DNA of 64,000 nucleotides from Salinibacillus aidingensis (GTDB taxonomy: Bacteria; Bacillota; Bacilli; Bacillales; Alkalibacillaceae), in the NCBI RefSeq assembly GCF_039522525.1, contig NZ_BAAADO010000002.1, forward strand, positions 1 through 64,000. Direction: 5' to 3'. Below are positions 1-8,591 of this stretch, piece by piece; the first letter of the stretch is position 1, and each line of letters begins with the position of its first letter. Below the pieces are notes generated by a model that ran no database searches, was not told where the DNA came from, and saw only the letters and a program-made list of their open reading frames with translations. The position numbers and the translations under genes were made by a program.

Positions 1-68
1 CCATCTTTCTCGAATGATTTGGTAATGATAAACCCTTCTAATCCTGGTAAAGAAATGTTAGAATTCAA
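1..68 (-). CDS. N-terminal start of a probable ISL3-family transposase, cut by the window edge
   Basis: A TTG codon at 68-66 is preceded by an AAAAGGAG ribosome site (86-79) with ten bases of spacing. It opens a frame reading MNSNISLPGLEGFIITKSFE and onward out of the window. The short start resembles what I recall of ISL3-family transposases, and the minus-strand sequence upstream (191-165) looks like an insertion-sequence end. With only 22 residues visible the family call is an inference. It lies on the same strand as the flagellar operon, downstream of csrA, where B. subtilis carries hag. Confidence 0.4.
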   Translation of the reverse strand, partial: MNSNISLPGLEGFIITKSFEKD

Positions 69-164
69 TTGCACGCATCTCCTTTTTGTGGTTGTTTGTT
101 TATTGGTCTAAACAAAGTCTAACAAAATTAGGAGATTGCGTGTTTTTATTTGTCTGAATTTTTT

Positions 165-204
165 CTGTACCCCAACATATATTTTAGAGCCATATTTTAG
201 AGCC
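165..204 (-). mobile_element. Putative terminal inverted repeat of the left-edge insertion sequence
   Basis: Read on the minus strand, the block begins GGCTCTAAAATAT twice in tandem (204-192 and 191-179) and continues ATGTTGGGGTACAG. A GGCTCT start followed by a TTGGGG block is what I recall for ISL3-family ends, and the partial transposase begins about 100 bases inside. The doubled 13-mer could be a repeated tip or a duplication made on insertion. The other end lies outside the window, so the boundary cannot be confirmed. Confidence 0.4.
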
Positions 205-225
205 TTTTTTTATTTTTTCGTCCAA

Positions 226-273
226 ATAAAAAGCCTGATATTAATGTCCTTTAAAAACATTAATATCAAGCCT
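226..273 (-). terminator. Rho-independent terminator of the flagellar operon, after csrA
   Basis: GATATTAATG (237-246) pairs with CATTAATATC (258-267), the stem is extended by flanking AGGCTT/AAGCCT, and a T-rich run follows on the minus strand. It lies four bases past the csrA stop codon. Confidence 0.8.
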
Positions 274-276
274 GCA

Positions 277-495
277 CTATTTCCCCGACAGTAAATCAAT
301 CACACCTCTCGTCAACTGACTCGCTGCCTTATTTTCTTCCTGTATCATCTGATAAATCTCCTGCCTGTGGATATCCACATGTTTAGGAGCATCAATCCCA
401 AGTTTGATCTGATCCCCATCCACGCCAACAACTTTAATAGTAATGTCATCGCCAATTTGGATGGATTCACCGATTTTCCGCGTGAGTACTAGCAT
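277..495 (-). CDS. csrA: Translational regulator CsrA
   Basis: A 72-residue RNA-binding protein starting MLVLTRKIGESIQIG, the near-invariant CsrA beginning. CsrA dimers bind GGA motifs in leaders; in Bacillus the main target is the hag (flagellin) message and FliW is the protein antagonist. The ATG at 495 is chosen because it starts the conserved domain; a frame extending five residues upstream has no homology support. It is the last gene of the operon and overlaps the fliW 3' end by 29 bases, which suggests coupled translation of regulator and antagonist. The C-terminus (IDLLSGK) is ordinary. Its usual next neighbour hag is not in the window; an insertion-sequence edge is there instead. Confidence 0.95.
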   Translation of the reverse strand: MLVLTRKIGESIQIGDDITIKVVGVDGDQIKLGIDAPKHVDIHRQEIYQMIQEENKAASQLTRGVIDLLSGK

Positions 496-934
496 GGGCC
501 TGTCCCTCACTTTCTGGCTGGAGTGGGTGCTTCGTTTTATAATTTGTATCGGTTAGAACGACCTGTTTTCCCCTATTATTTTTCACATTGATGACTACAG
601 GTGCCTGCAGATTCAAGGTGGAATTTTTCAGAGAATCATGTAATGTCACGATCGAATAAACGGTAACATCCTCTGGTTTTTCAATCTCTAATTGACTGAC
701 GGTTCCCTGATCTAAATCAAACTCGTAATCCTGATAAGTAAAATACGGAACGGTTAAAACAAACGCCAATTCCCGTGTATGTACAGACTGCAAAATTTGA
801 AAGGCCTGATTGTCGGGCAGGTTTAATAGCGTATATTCCTGTTCGTCCTGGAATCCCGGCAGGCCATTTTCAAAAGTAATCACCTTTTCCTGATCAATAT
901 TTATTTCGCCAAAATATAACGTATCAATTTTCAT
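467..934 (-). CDS. fliW: Flagellar assembly factor FliW
   Basis: A 155-residue FliW-family protein with conserved ITFENGLPGF near residues 19-28 and the PEDVTVYSIVTL and QAPVVINVKNNRGKQVVL blocks in the second half. FliW binds CsrA and flagellin in turn: when flagellin is secreted, free FliW sequesters CsrA and releases hag translation. It starts at ATG 934, about 38 bases after yviE, and overlaps csrA by 29 bases. The C-terminus carries some 15 residues beyond the usual end, including QAHASTHAENR, which lie inside the csrA overlap. Confidence 0.93.
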   Translation of the reverse strand: MKIDTLYFGEINIDQEKVITFENGLPGFQDEQEYTLLNLPDNQAFQILQSVHTRELAFVLTVPYFTYQDYEFDLDQGTVSQLEIEKPEDVTVYSIVTLHDSLKNSTLNLQAPVVINVKNNRGKQVVLTDTNYKTKHPLQPESEGQAHASTHAENR

Positions 935-972
935 TTTACACCACTTCTTTTATAGAATTTGAGCTCTTATCT

Positions 973-1536
973 CTAAACCTTAATGGAGACAAAATCAATT
1001 TGCAAATCCGCATGCTGTTTCAATTGTGTTTCCACTGAACCAGGCTGATAATTGATGATGGGCTTTTGCGGCTGCACTGATATACTTGGTTCGTTCCGTT
1101 TGAATTCTGTCGTTACCTCAGCTGGATCAAAGTTAATTTTCACTGCGTTATGTGATGGAATCCAGCCGATGTTGAATTCCTTCATCGGTTCATATGCATT
1201 TCGTTTGGCCTGACTGGCAATAGGGTTGCCACCATTTTCGATTTTCATAAGTTCATCGCCTTCACGGGCCCGGCGTGCGGTTCCTTCCATAGCTGCCTGA
1301 CGTCCGTCCTGGCCCAAGTTTCTGGCAAATTCAACAGGATTCACCATGCCCATGTCCCGCCAGGCCTGTGTTTGATCAATTGAGAGCTTGCTTGGTGTTT
1401 TTTGAATTTGCATATCCGCTTTCGGCTGTTCAATCGACAGGGTCGCCTTTCGCTGTTCGATTGATTGTGCAGCAGGGGTTTTATTTAGCTGGATTTTAGC
1501 ATCCTGTGATTGAATACGTATTTGTGGTATGTTCAA
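973..1536 (-). CDS. yviE: YviE-like flagellar-operon protein (DUF6470 family)
   Basis: A 187-residue protein of unknown biochemical role found between flgL and fliW in Bacillus-type flagellar operons. The N-terminus repeats short amphipathic motifs (IRIQSQDAKIQL, ATLSIEQPKADMQIQ, SKLSIDQ) and the C-terminus has the alternating INYQPGSVETQL and LQIDFVSIKV pattern typical of the family. The start is TTG at 1536 with GAGGGA seven bases upstream; no ATG fits better. No signal peptide or membrane segment is visible, so it is probably cytoplasmic. Assignment rests on position and sequence pattern. Confidence 0.8.
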   Translation of the reverse strand: MNIPQIRIQSQDAKIQLNKTPAAQSIEQRKATLSIEQPKADMQIQKTPSKLSIDQTQAWRDMGMVNPVEFARNLGQDGRQAAMEGTARRAREGDELMKIENGGNPIASQAKRNAYEPMKEFNIGWIPSHNAVKINFDPAEVTTEFKRNEPSISVQPQKPIINYQPGSVETQLKQHADLQIDFVSIKV

Positions 1537-1598
1537 GTTTATCCCTCACAATCCCAATTCAGATATGGAAAAAGCTATCTGATCAAGGCAGATAGCTC

Positions 1599-2504
1599 TT
1601 ATCTTAAGAAATCCATTAATGTCGGCTGAATGATCCGGGCCCCTGTGGATAAAGCTGCCCGATGGACACTTTCCTGCGACTTCAGGTTCATAATCACTTT
1701 TTCCACATCTACATCTTCATTGTCCGATAAAACCTGGGTAGTGGTGATTTCCTGTGAGTTCAGGCGATTCTCAATCATGTCAACACGATTCATCCGGGCC
1801 CCGAGACTGGCACGTTCATTGACCACCTGATTAATGAAGCCATCGATGTTTTCAATGTGGTCATCTAATTGGTCACCGGTTTCTCCGGTTTCTCCACTTT
1901 CCAAATCTGTGGCGAAGTTTTCCAGGGCTTCCATCATGGATTGACCACTCTCGGAATCAACGAAAATATTGGATGGGTTCGTATTGACGCGAATTTTCAC
2001 ACCATCTGATACTTCAATGTTTACCGCCGCACTGTTTGCATTTGCAGTATCCAGATTTCCGTCCTTATCAAACCGGGGATTCGTAGTGGATGTCCCATTA
2101 AAAATATGTTTGTCATTCACCTTTGTATTTCCTAAATCGATCAGATGCTCTTTTAATTGGCGCACCTCTTTGGCAATATTTGCACGCTGGCCTTCTTCAT
2201 ACGAATCATTACTGGCCTGAACAGCCAGCTCCCTTGTCCTTTGAAGGGCCTTCGTCATTTTGTCCATGGCCGCATCGGAGTTGTCCATCCACGTATGAAC
2301 CTCACCTAAATTACGCTGATACTGCTGGACTTCCGTTAGCTCTGTGCGATAATTCATACCCTTCATTGCCACAACAGGATCATCCGAGGGTTTGGTCACC
2401 TTTTTACCTGTACTGAGTTGCTCCTGATATTTTCCCATTCGTTCATAGCTGTTGCTTACATTCCGTAAAAAATTACTGCTGAGCATCGATTGCGTTACGC
2501 GCAT
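1599..2504 (-). CDS. flgL: Flagellar hook-filament junction protein FlgL (HAP3)
   Basis: A 301-residue flagellin-superfamily protein. The N-terminal D0/D1 helices begin MRVTQSMLSSNFLRNVSNSY and include GKKVTKPSDDPV. The C-terminus has VIMNLKSQESVHRAALSTGARIIQPTLMDFL, shown here only as a position guide to residues 270-300 and containing the paired D0 helix. FlgL sits between FlgK and the filament. It follows flgK by 11 bases, with a GGTAGGTGA ribosome site before ATG 2504. Length matches the family. Confidence 0.95.
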   Translation of the reverse strand: MRVTQSMLSSNFLRNVSNSYERMGKYQEQLSTGKKVTKPSDDPVVAMKGMNYRTELTEVQQYQRNLGEVHTWMDNSDAAMDKMTKALQRTRELAVQASNDSYEEGQRANIAKEVRQLKEHLIDLGNTKVNDKHIFNGTSTTNPRFDKDGNLDTANANSAAVNIEVSDGVKIRVNTNPSNIFVDSESGQSMMEALENFATDLESGETGETGDQLDDHIENIDGFINQVVNERASLGARMNRVDMIENRLNSQEITTTQVLSDNEDVDVEKVIMNLKSQESVHRAALSTGARIIQPTLMDFLR

Positions 2505-2515
2505 GGGTCATTCAC

Positions 2516-4156
2516 CTACCTTCCTACCAGTCCCATTTGGTTAATAATTCTGTCCAGCATTTCATCCACTGCAGTCATATTCCGTGCGGCCGCGTTATAG
2601 GCGTGCTGAAATTTAATCATGTTGGACATTTCTTCATCCAGAGACACCCCGCTGACTGATTGGCGTCTCGTTTCAACGGCCTGCTGCAGGGTACTCGCAT
2701 TATCCGCCATACGGTTGGCCTCCTGAGCCTGGACCCCTAAGTCACCAATCATACCTTCATAGTAGCTTTGGACGGATGTGTTTTCACCTAAGAATGCGTT
2801 CACTTTTCCTTTAACATCAGCCAGAGCCTGAGCATTTTCCCCATTACCGAAGTATGAGCCTGCCTCGACCTGGTCCGGTGCCAGAGGATTGCCACTTTCA
2901 TCGACTAATAAAGCGGCAGCAATATTGTCTTCACTGCTTTTAACGTCTGATGTCAGATCCATTTCCGATGCATAGCCAATATAGTCATCTGTTGAATAGG
3001 ATCCTGTGTCAAAAAAGGCTCCACCCTGCTTTGGTAATCCATCTGTATTTTCTGTCAAAGTGTATCCTTTCTGATGCTGAATGTTAAAAGAATCTGCGAA
3101 AGCATAGGCTATCTTATCAATATCCTCAAGCATAGATACATAGATTCCTTCTGCTTCCTTTTGTCCGCTGTCAGTTTCGATCTGATAACCATGAGATTCA
3201 ATCAGGCCTTTTAACTTTCCGTTCGATGAAAAATCAGATGGCGTAAAATCTTCCTGACCGATTTTATTTCCATCCTTATCCATCTGGTTAATTTGGATAT
3301 TCGTTACAAGCCTCTGCCCGCTGTCATTATTTTTCACGGCAACATCCAGCTGATTGGCCACATTGTCCTTTGTTAATAGCGCGCCACCTTCTATCGCCTT
3401 CACTTCACTGTTCTGAAGCGTGATGGAAGCTATCCCCTGTGCAATATCCTTCGCGCTGTCACTGCTGGAGTTATACTCTACATCAATATTCACCATATTG
3501 GAGAGCTCATCAATCAGACGGTCACGCTCATCATACAAGTCATTAGGGAGATATCCATGGGGCTCTACGGCCTTGATTTGATCGTTCAAATCTTTTATCT
3601 GGCTGACAACCGAATTAATATCCTTCGTTGTTACGTTAATCTCATTTTCCAGATCCTTTTGCACAGCTGTTAAGGAATCGGATATGTAGTTGAAAGTATC
3701 CGCGACGGCAATCCCGCGCTGCTGAACAACGGAACGGGCACCTGAATCTTCAGGGTTTCCGGCAAGGTCATTTAAAGACTGCCAAAACTGGTCCATAGTG
3801 TCCGATAAGCCTGTTTCACTCGGTTCATTCATAATCTGCTCCATTTGGCTTAAAGCGTCTGCCCGTGATTCCCAGTAGCCGGTTTTATTATTTTCGGCCC
3901 GATATTGCAAATCAATAAACTGGTCCCGCACGCGCTGAACCGATCCTGCTTCCACTCCCTGTCCAATCTGTCCTTCAATTTCCGGACGGTTTCTTCCCAT
4001 CGCCGGATAAGGACTGGTCTGTTCAAAATTCACCCGCTGGCGGGAGTATCCGGGGGTATTGGCATTGGAGATATTATGGCCAGTTGTACTTAAGGCACTC
4101 TGCTGGGTAAATAAGGCACGTTTGGCGACCTCTAATCCACTGAATGTTGAAGACAT
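2516..4156 (-). CDS. flgK: Flagellar hook-associated protein FlgK (HAP1)
   Basis: A 546-residue hook-filament junction protein exported through the flagellar type III apparatus. Residues 3-45 hold the rod/hook-family N-terminal signature with ISNANTPGYSRQ. The C-terminal helix includes MIKFQHAYNAAARNMTAVDEM near 512-532, which pairs with the N-terminal helix in the assembled axial structure. The variable centre (residues about 230-440) is Asp/Ser-rich. AGGAGG precedes ATG 4156. It follows flgN by 12 bases in the operon; FlgN is its export chaperone. Confidence 0.96.
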   Translation of the reverse strand: MSSTFSGLEVAKRALFTQQSALSTTGHNISNANTPGYSRQRVNFEQTSPYPAMGRNRPEIEGQIGQGVEAGSVQRVRDQFIDLQYRAENNKTGYWESRADALSQMEQIMNEPSETGLSDTMDQFWQSLNDLAGNPEDSGARSVVQQRGIAVADTFNYISDSLTAVQKDLENEINVTTKDINSVVSQIKDLNDQIKAVEPHGYLPNDLYDERDRLIDELSNMVNIDVEYNSSSDSAKDIAQGIASITLQNSEVKAIEGGALLTKDNVANQLDVAVKNNDSGQRLVTNIQINQMDKDGNKIGQEDFTPSDFSSNGKLKGLIESHGYQIETDSGQKEAEGIYVSMLEDIDKIAYAFADSFNIQHQKGYTLTENTDGLPKQGGAFFDTGSYSTDDYIGYASEMDLTSDVKSSEDNIAAALLVDESGNPLAPDQVEAGSYFGNGENAQALADVKGKVNAFLGENTSVQSYYEGMIGDLGVQAQEANRMADNASTLQQAVETRRQSVSGVSLDEEMSNMIKFQHAYNAAARNMTAVDEMLDRIINQMGLVGR

Positions 4157-4168
4157 GCAAATTTCCTC

Positions 4169-4663
4169 CTAAGCTTTCGAGTCAAATACGGATCGGTTCT
4201 GGGCCGGATTTCCGAATTTCTGATTATCACTGTAATTCATATTTTTCATGGTAGGCTGAAGCATATCCAGGGATAACTCCACAAACTGCAGGGACTGCTG
4301 TAGTAAATCCTTATTCAGCTGCTCCTGCTGCTTCAATTCCGCTACGGTTACAACCATATTTTCAAAGATGGCATTGAGTTCGTCCTTCTCCTCACCATCC
4401 TCCAAAGTTTTCAGCATTTCTGACACCGTGTGTTCATGGCCGGCCAGTCCCTGCTGTAAGAACCATTGCTCCGTTAAGGCTACTCGTTTTTCTTCAAGTT
4501 GACGGACAGCTTGTACATGTTTATTTTCATTGACCAATAGCTTCTGGAAGGCATCGATCTTTCCTTCCTTCAATAAATCTGTTTTTTCATAGGAAAGCTT
4601 TAATAGACTTTCATGCAATGACTTTAACTTTGACATGATGGTGATCACTTCATGTGCTGACAA
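4169..4663 (-). CDS. flgN: FlgN-like export chaperone
   Basis: A 164-residue, largely helical, Lys/Glu/Gln-rich protein that in this family chaperones FlgK and FlgL to the flagellar export gate. I place the start at TTG 4663 because AAGGAGG lies eight bases upstream. A longer in-frame ATG at 4702 would overlap flgM and has no good ribosome site. The resulting length is close to the 160 residues of the B. subtilis protein. It overlaps no neighbour: flgM ends at 4677 and flgK begins at 4156. Confidence 0.88.
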   Translation of the reverse strand: MSAHEVITIMSKLKSLHESLLKLSYEKTDLLKEGKIDAFQKLLVNENKHVQAVRQLEEKRVALTEQWFLQQGLAGHEHTVSEMLKTLEDGEEKDELNAIFENMVVTVAELKQQEQLNKDLLQQSLQFVELSLDMLQPTMKNMNYSDNQKFGNPAQNRSVFDSKA

Positions 4664-4676
4664 GCTGTCGTCCTCC

Positions 4677-4946
4677 TTATCCGCGGTTCGTCCAGAAATC
4701 AATCATTTTCTGTGCGGTTTCCTGATAGTTGATTTTATAATTTCCTGTTTGTACGTCATGCTTAATCTGCTGCACCTGCTTCTGACGGGCTTCTTTTACC
4801 TCATTGCCCTTCAGCATATTCTGTGCCTGGCTGGAAATTTCCAGTTTATCAGCAGCTGGCTTTGCCTGATTCGTGGCTTGCTGCTGCTTCTGATACTGTT
4901 TTTGATACGGATTCAGATGAGTCGAGTTGGATCCGTTAATTTTCAT
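4677..4946 (-). CDS. flgM: Anti-sigma-D factor FlgM
   Basis: An 89-residue FlgM. The N-terminus MKINGSNSTHLNPYQK is followed by a Gln-rich stretch and the C-terminal sigma-binding part DKLEISSQAQNML through GNYKINYQETAQKMIDFW. It holds sigma-D inactive until the hook-basal body is complete. The second ATG (4946) is preferred over ATG 4955 because GAGGTG lies six bases upstream of it and only two from the other. A perfect sigma-D promoter lies 43 bases upstream, so the gene is autoregulated through its own sigma factor. Confidence 0.92.
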   Translation of the reverse strand: MKINGSNSTHLNPYQKQYQKQQQATNQAKPAADKLEISSQAQNMLKGNEVKEARQKQVQQIKHDVQTGNYKINYQETAQKMIDFWTNRG

Positions 4947-4988
4947 ACATTTCACCTCTTTAATTACCGTTCCGTTCTTCTATTCAGT

Positions 4989-5015
4989 ATATCGGCTAAG
5001 ACATGAAAAAGTTTA
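4989..5015 (-). promoter_or_regulatory. Sigma-D promoter for flgM-flgN-flgK-flgL-yviE-fliW-csrA
   Basis: On the minus strand TAAA (5015-5012), exactly 15 bases, then GCCGATAT (4996-4989). This matches the sigma-D consensus TAAA-N15-GCCGATAT at every defined position. It begins two bases past the yvyF stop codon and lies 43 bases before flgM. Confidence 0.9.
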
Positions 5016-5016
5016 A

Positions 5017-5439
5017 TTAATGGCGCCTGAATTTTTGGTCCACATTAAAATACGTCCGGGATTTATCTTTCCCCTGTTGTTCCTTTATCGATTCAGCTGC
5101 TTCTTCCCTGGCTAAATCCCGCTGCAATTCATCACGGCAGTTCCCGCAGATTTTCCCTTCCTGAATAGGGTTCCCGCATCGTTCACAATCATAAGCGAGG
5201 TTGGGAAATTGACTGGTATGGAGACGTCTTTCCTTTACAAATTTCATAATCAGACGTTCCTCTACACCTGTTGCCTCAGCTACTTCAGAGAGTGTAGCCC
5301 GGCGATTTTCTTTTTTTCTTATATAACTATAAACCTTTTCAAAGGCTGCTTCCTCTTCCTTATAACATTGATCACAGACGCTTCGTGCTCCTTTAACAAA
5401 CAACGCTCCACAGTTTGGGCAATTCGCTAATTCCCCCAT
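5017..5439 (-). CDS. yvyF: YvyF, flagellar-operon zinc-ribbon protein (TIGR03826-like)
   Basis: A 140-residue protein with two zinc ribbons. The N-terminal one has CPNC and CDQC; the C-terminal one has CERC and CGNC. Between them is a predicted winged-helix-like stretch (RRATLSEVAEATGVEERLIMKFVKE). Its place between comFC and flgM is conserved in Bacillus. The role is not established; a regulatory or nucleic-acid-binding role is an inference from the zinc ribbon and HTH layout. ATG 5439 follows GGAGGGAG. Confidence 0.85.
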   Translation of the reverse strand: MGELANCPNCGALFVKGARSVCDQCYKEEEAAFEKVYSYIRKKENRRATLSEVAEATGVEERLIMKFVKERRLHTSQFPNLAYDCERCGNPIQEGKICGNCRDELQRDLAREEAAESIKEQQGKDKSRTYFNVDQKFRRH

Positions 5440-5507
5440 GAGCTCTCCCTCCGTTCATTTCTCTATCTCTATTATATCTATAATATCGTCAGGGAACAAA
5501 AAATTCT

Positions 5508-6191
5508 TTAGCTTCGAATTAAGGTAAAGCTGTACACCTCAGGAGTGCCGTTGGATTTCAGGATGAAAGCTGCCCAGTGCAGGGTCGCACCGGTTGTGTA
5601 AAGGTCATCAATGAGGAGGACGGGGGACTGAACCGTTTGAGAAATCTGAAAAGGATTGGGGGACTTCAGCCGTTCAGCACGGGATTTTTTCGCCTGTTTT
5701 TCATTTTTTATTCTTGTCAGGGCAGGAGTTTGGGGCAAGTTCAGTAAACCCGCAATGGCTTCCGCCTGATTAAATCCTCTTTCCTTTTGTCTGGCTTCAC
5801 TTAACGGAATCGGCACGGCCGTCAACTCCTGCTTTTGTAATTTTTCCTTATAACGCTTCTGAATGCTGTTCTTAAACATATGGACCAGCTCATAATCGCC
5901 GCGATATTTCCACTTGGCCATCACTTCCTTCATAAAAGGAGAGTAGCTGTAGACGGATACATTCCGCTTTAACACCCCTGAAAGGTTCGGATGGGATCTC
6001 CATTTCAGGCAGTCCGGGCACAGGTTCTCCTTTTCAGAGGGCCTTGAACAACCAGGACAGACGGATCCTTCAATCAAAGGGAGTTTTTCCTGACAATCTG
6101 CACAAAGCGGAGGGGGTTCTGCAAAAAATCGGAAAACATTCCCCCACGTAATTTCCGGAATCATTTCTTCATGACACCATAAACAGTACAT
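5508..6191 (-). CDS. comFC: ComFC, phosphoribosyltransferase-like late competence protein
   Basis: A 227-residue ComF-family protein. The N-terminus holds four Cys pairs (C3/C6, C30/C33, C45/C48, C58/C61) forming a zinc finger. The C-terminus has the PRPP-binding loop VLLIDDLYTTGATL. In B. subtilis it works with ComFA in uptake and processing of single-stranded transforming DNA. It begins one base after the comFA stop codon, with GGAAGTGAG as ribosome site, so the pair is translationally linked. Confidence 0.93.
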   Translation of the reverse strand: MYCLWCHEEMIPEITWGNVFRFFAEPPPLCADCQEKLPLIEGSVCPGCSRPSEKENLCPDCLKWRSHPNLSGVLKRNVSVYSYSPFMKEVMAKWKYRGDYELVHMFKNSIQKRYKEKLQKQELTAVPIPLSEARQKERGFNQAEAIAGLLNLPQTPALTRIKNEKQAKKSRAERLKSPNPFQISQTVQSPVLLIDDLYTTGATLHWAAFILKSNGTPEVYSFTLIRS

Positions 6192-6192
6192 C

Positions 6193-7590
6193 TCACTTCC
6201 TCCTTGCCAGCCGGTTCATCATCGTAATCATCTTCCTGGCTCCTTTCATTCCTTTCGTTAATCCCTGATGGAAGAAGACCACATCCCCATCAGGGTCCGC
6301 TGCATTTCTGCCGGCACGTCCGGCAATCTGTACGAGTGCGGCTTCATCAAAGACGTTGTGCCCCGCATCAATCACAGCCACATCAATGGAAGGAAACGTC
6401 ACCCCGCGCTCCAAAATTGTCGTTGTGATTAAAGCGTTCATCTCGCCCCTGCGATAGTTCTCAATTTTATTGATTCGATCAGGGTCGGCTGCATCCACAC
6501 ATTCGATGCCCCTCATTTTGGACAGGTTTTCAGCCATCTCAATGGTTGGGACGAATAACAGGAATCGTCTTTTCTGGCGGTGCTTTTCCTGAATCCAGGC
6601 TTGAATCGTCTTAGGAAGCTTATTTTTGGAAAGAAGCTTTGCGAAACGGAAGGTGGAAACAAAACGGGGAATCGGGAGCGGATGCCCATGATAACGGGCG
6701 GGAACAAACACGACAGGTACCCACTGCAGCCGGGCCTTCCATTTCAGCCCTTTTCTTGGAGTTGCCGTTAAGTAAATCAGACTGGAGGATGTGCGCCTCG
6801 CCCGCTCAGAAGCAAAGAACAGGGATTTATCCGCATGGTAGGGAAAGGCATCCACTTCATCAATGATCATTACATCAAAAGCCGCTTCAAACCTGAGCAG
6901 CTGATGGGTCGTGGAGATTACAAGCTGAGCACCCTCCCTTTTTTCTTCAGACCCGCCGTACAGGGCCGAAATGGCTACATCGGGAAATGCCTCCCTAAAC
7001 CGGGGAACAAGTTCGCGGACGACATCAGCCCTTGGTGTGGCCAGGCAGATTCGGTCTCCTCTCGTGATGGCGTCCGTTAATCCTTCAAACAGCATCTCGG
7101 TTTTCCCGGCTCCACACACCGCCCAGACCAGCAGCTGCTCACGGTCGGCCATGGCTACTTTAATTTTTTCGGAGGCGGCTTCCTGGAATTTTGTCAGGCT
7201 CCCATCCCATTGACAAGGATTCTCAACCTTTGGACTTGGCATTTCCGGGCCTGTCCATCTGTATAAGGGCTCAAACGTACTGACACGCCCCATTTCTATA
7301 CATTTACGACAGTAGACAGCCTGGATGGGCCCTTGAGGAATTTTTCCAAGCCAGTGACGGCTCTGATTGCCGCAGCGTTTGCACACATGTCCGGTTATTG
7401 TTTCCTCAATGCCCGGGATTTCCTGAATATATTGTTTTATTATGAGATCCTGGAATTCTTCATCTGAGGCGGGGATTTCCTGTCGCAGTAAGAGCTTGGA
7501 TTGGCAAAATACGGTGATTGGATATAAAGGGTGATCTGAGGGGATTAGCTCCGGGGACTCAGGAGAGTGTTCTGGTACAATAGTATTCAT
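6193..7590 (-). CDS. comFA: ComFA, DEAD-box DNA-uptake ATPase
   Basis: A 465-residue superfamily-2 helicase that powers transport of transforming DNA across the membrane. A four-Cys zinc motif lies at C70, C73, C94 and C97, Walker A GAGKT at 160-164, the DEVD box at 244-247, TATPRKG near 275-281, and motif VI QIAGRAGR near residue 415. AAAGGAGTG precedes ATG 7590. It is the first gene of the comF operon. I saw no convincing ComK box in the 155 bases between it and degV. Confidence 0.95.
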   Translation of the reverse strand: MNTIVPEHSPESPELIPSDHPLYPITVFCQSKLLLRQEIPASDEEFQDLIIKQYIQEIPGIEETITGHVCKRCGNQSRHWLGKIPQGPIQAVYCRKCIEMGRVSTFEPLYRWTGPEMPSPKVENPCQWDGSLTKFQEAASEKIKVAMADREQLLVWAVCGAGKTEMLFEGLTDAITRGDRICLATPRADVVRELVPRFREAFPDVAISALYGGSEEKREGAQLVISTTHQLLRFEAAFDVMIIDEVDAFPYHADKSLFFASERARRTSSSLIYLTATPRKGLKWKARLQWVPVVFVPARYHGHPLPIPRFVSTFRFAKLLSKNKLPKTIQAWIQEKHRQKRRFLLFVPTIEMAENLSKMRGIECVDAADPDRINKIENYRRGEMNALITTTILERGVTFPSIDVAVIDAGHNVFDEAALVQIAGRAGRNAADPDGDVVFFHQGLTKGMKGARKMITMMNRLARRK

Positions 7591-7685
7591 TTTTCAACAC
7601 TCCTTTTGGGGATATAAGAGGAAAAGGGTTATTTAAGTGACTGCGGAAAGTTTTTTGTATATCTTTTCAATGAGAGGATTAATAG

Positions 7686-7714
7686 CAGACCCTGAGACGC
7701 TGCTCAGAGTCTGC
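7686..7714 (-). terminator. Hairpin after degV
   Basis: GCAGACCCTGAG pairs with CTCAGAGTCTGC, a 12-bp stem with one mismatch, downstream of the degV stop codon. The following T tract on the minus strand is weak, so termination efficiency is uncertain. Confidence 0.5.
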
Positions 7715-7745
7715 ATCTTGAAAGGATAAATCATATAATTGCTAT

Positions 7746-8591
7746 TTATTTTTCATACCAGGTCAGTCCGATGGCGCCTTCCCCTAAGTGGGTTCCAATA
7801 ACAGGGCCAAAATAGCTGATTTTGCAGGTTACGTTCTCATATTTGCTCTCCAGATCCTGCTTCCACTGCTTAGCTTCATCCTCGCGCTGGGAATGAATCA
7901 CACAGGCTTCAATCTGTTTACCGCTACTGGCGTCCTCATCAAAAAGCTCACGCACCCGGTTTAAGGCCTTTTTACGTGTGCGGATTTTTTCAAATGGTTC
8001 AATTTGTCCATCAACAAAGTGCAGGATGGGTTTTACCTGAAGGAGACTTCCCAGCATGGCCTGGGCTGTATTCAGGCGTCCTCCCTTATGTAAATTGGTT
8101 AAGTCATCCACCATAAAATAAGCTTTGTTTGAGGCTTTTACTTCATCTAGTCGGGCAATGATTTGTTCTGGAGGGGTGTTCTTTTCTGCAAGCTCAGCTG
8201 CTTCAAGGGCCATAAATCCCTGTGCCATACAGCTAATCTCAGAGTCATACGCATAAACATCTAGATTTTCAACTGTCTCTCCTGCCGCAACGGTTCCCTG
8301 CAGCGTTCCACTGATGCCGCTGGAAAGATGAACCGCAATGACCGCGTCAAAATCCTCACTCAGCTCCTCCAACTTTTCTCTCACTAAACCAATCGATGGC
8401 TGAGAGGTCTTCGGAAGCTCCTCCACCTCGCGCATCTTCTGGTAAAATTCATCTGTCTCAATATCTACTTCCTCCTGATAGGATTCATTGCCGAAAATCA
8501 CATTCAGGGGAACCATATATATATTCCACTTATCACGGAGATCCTTGGGAATATAAGCCGTACTATCGGTCAGCACCGCCGTCTTCACCAT
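7746..8591 (-). CDS. degV: DegV-family fatty-acid-binding protein
   Basis: A 281-residue EDD-fold protein that in this family binds a fatty acid. Conserved TDSTAYIP near the N-terminus, SQPSIGLVREKL, SSGISGTL and NLHKGGRL are present. Firmicute fatty-acid kinases (FakA) use FakB/DegV-type proteins as acyl carriers, but no kinase is in this window. ATG 8591 is preferred because GGAAGG lies ten bases upstream; an in-frame GTG two codons earlier is only four bases from it. In B. subtilis degV likewise sits next to degU. Confidence 0.9.
   Translation of the reverse strand: MVKTAVLTDSTAYIPKDLRDKWNIYMVPLNVIFGNESYQEEVDIETDEFYQKMREVEELPKTSQPSIGLVREKLEELSEDFDAVIAVHLSSGISGTLQGTVAAGETVENLDVYAYDSEISCMAQGFMALEAAELAEKNTPPEQIIARLDEVKASNKAYFMVDDLTNLHKGGRLNTAQAMLGSLLQVKPILHFVDGQIEPFEKIRTRKKALNRVRELFDEDASSGKQIEACVIHSQREDEAKQWKQDLESKYENVTCKISYFGPVIGTHLGEGAIGLTWYEK

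Noticed and set aside
7591..7745. ComK box before comFA
   Set aside because: A-rich and T-rich blocks are present but no pair with the required AAAA-N5-TTTT spacing was convincing.
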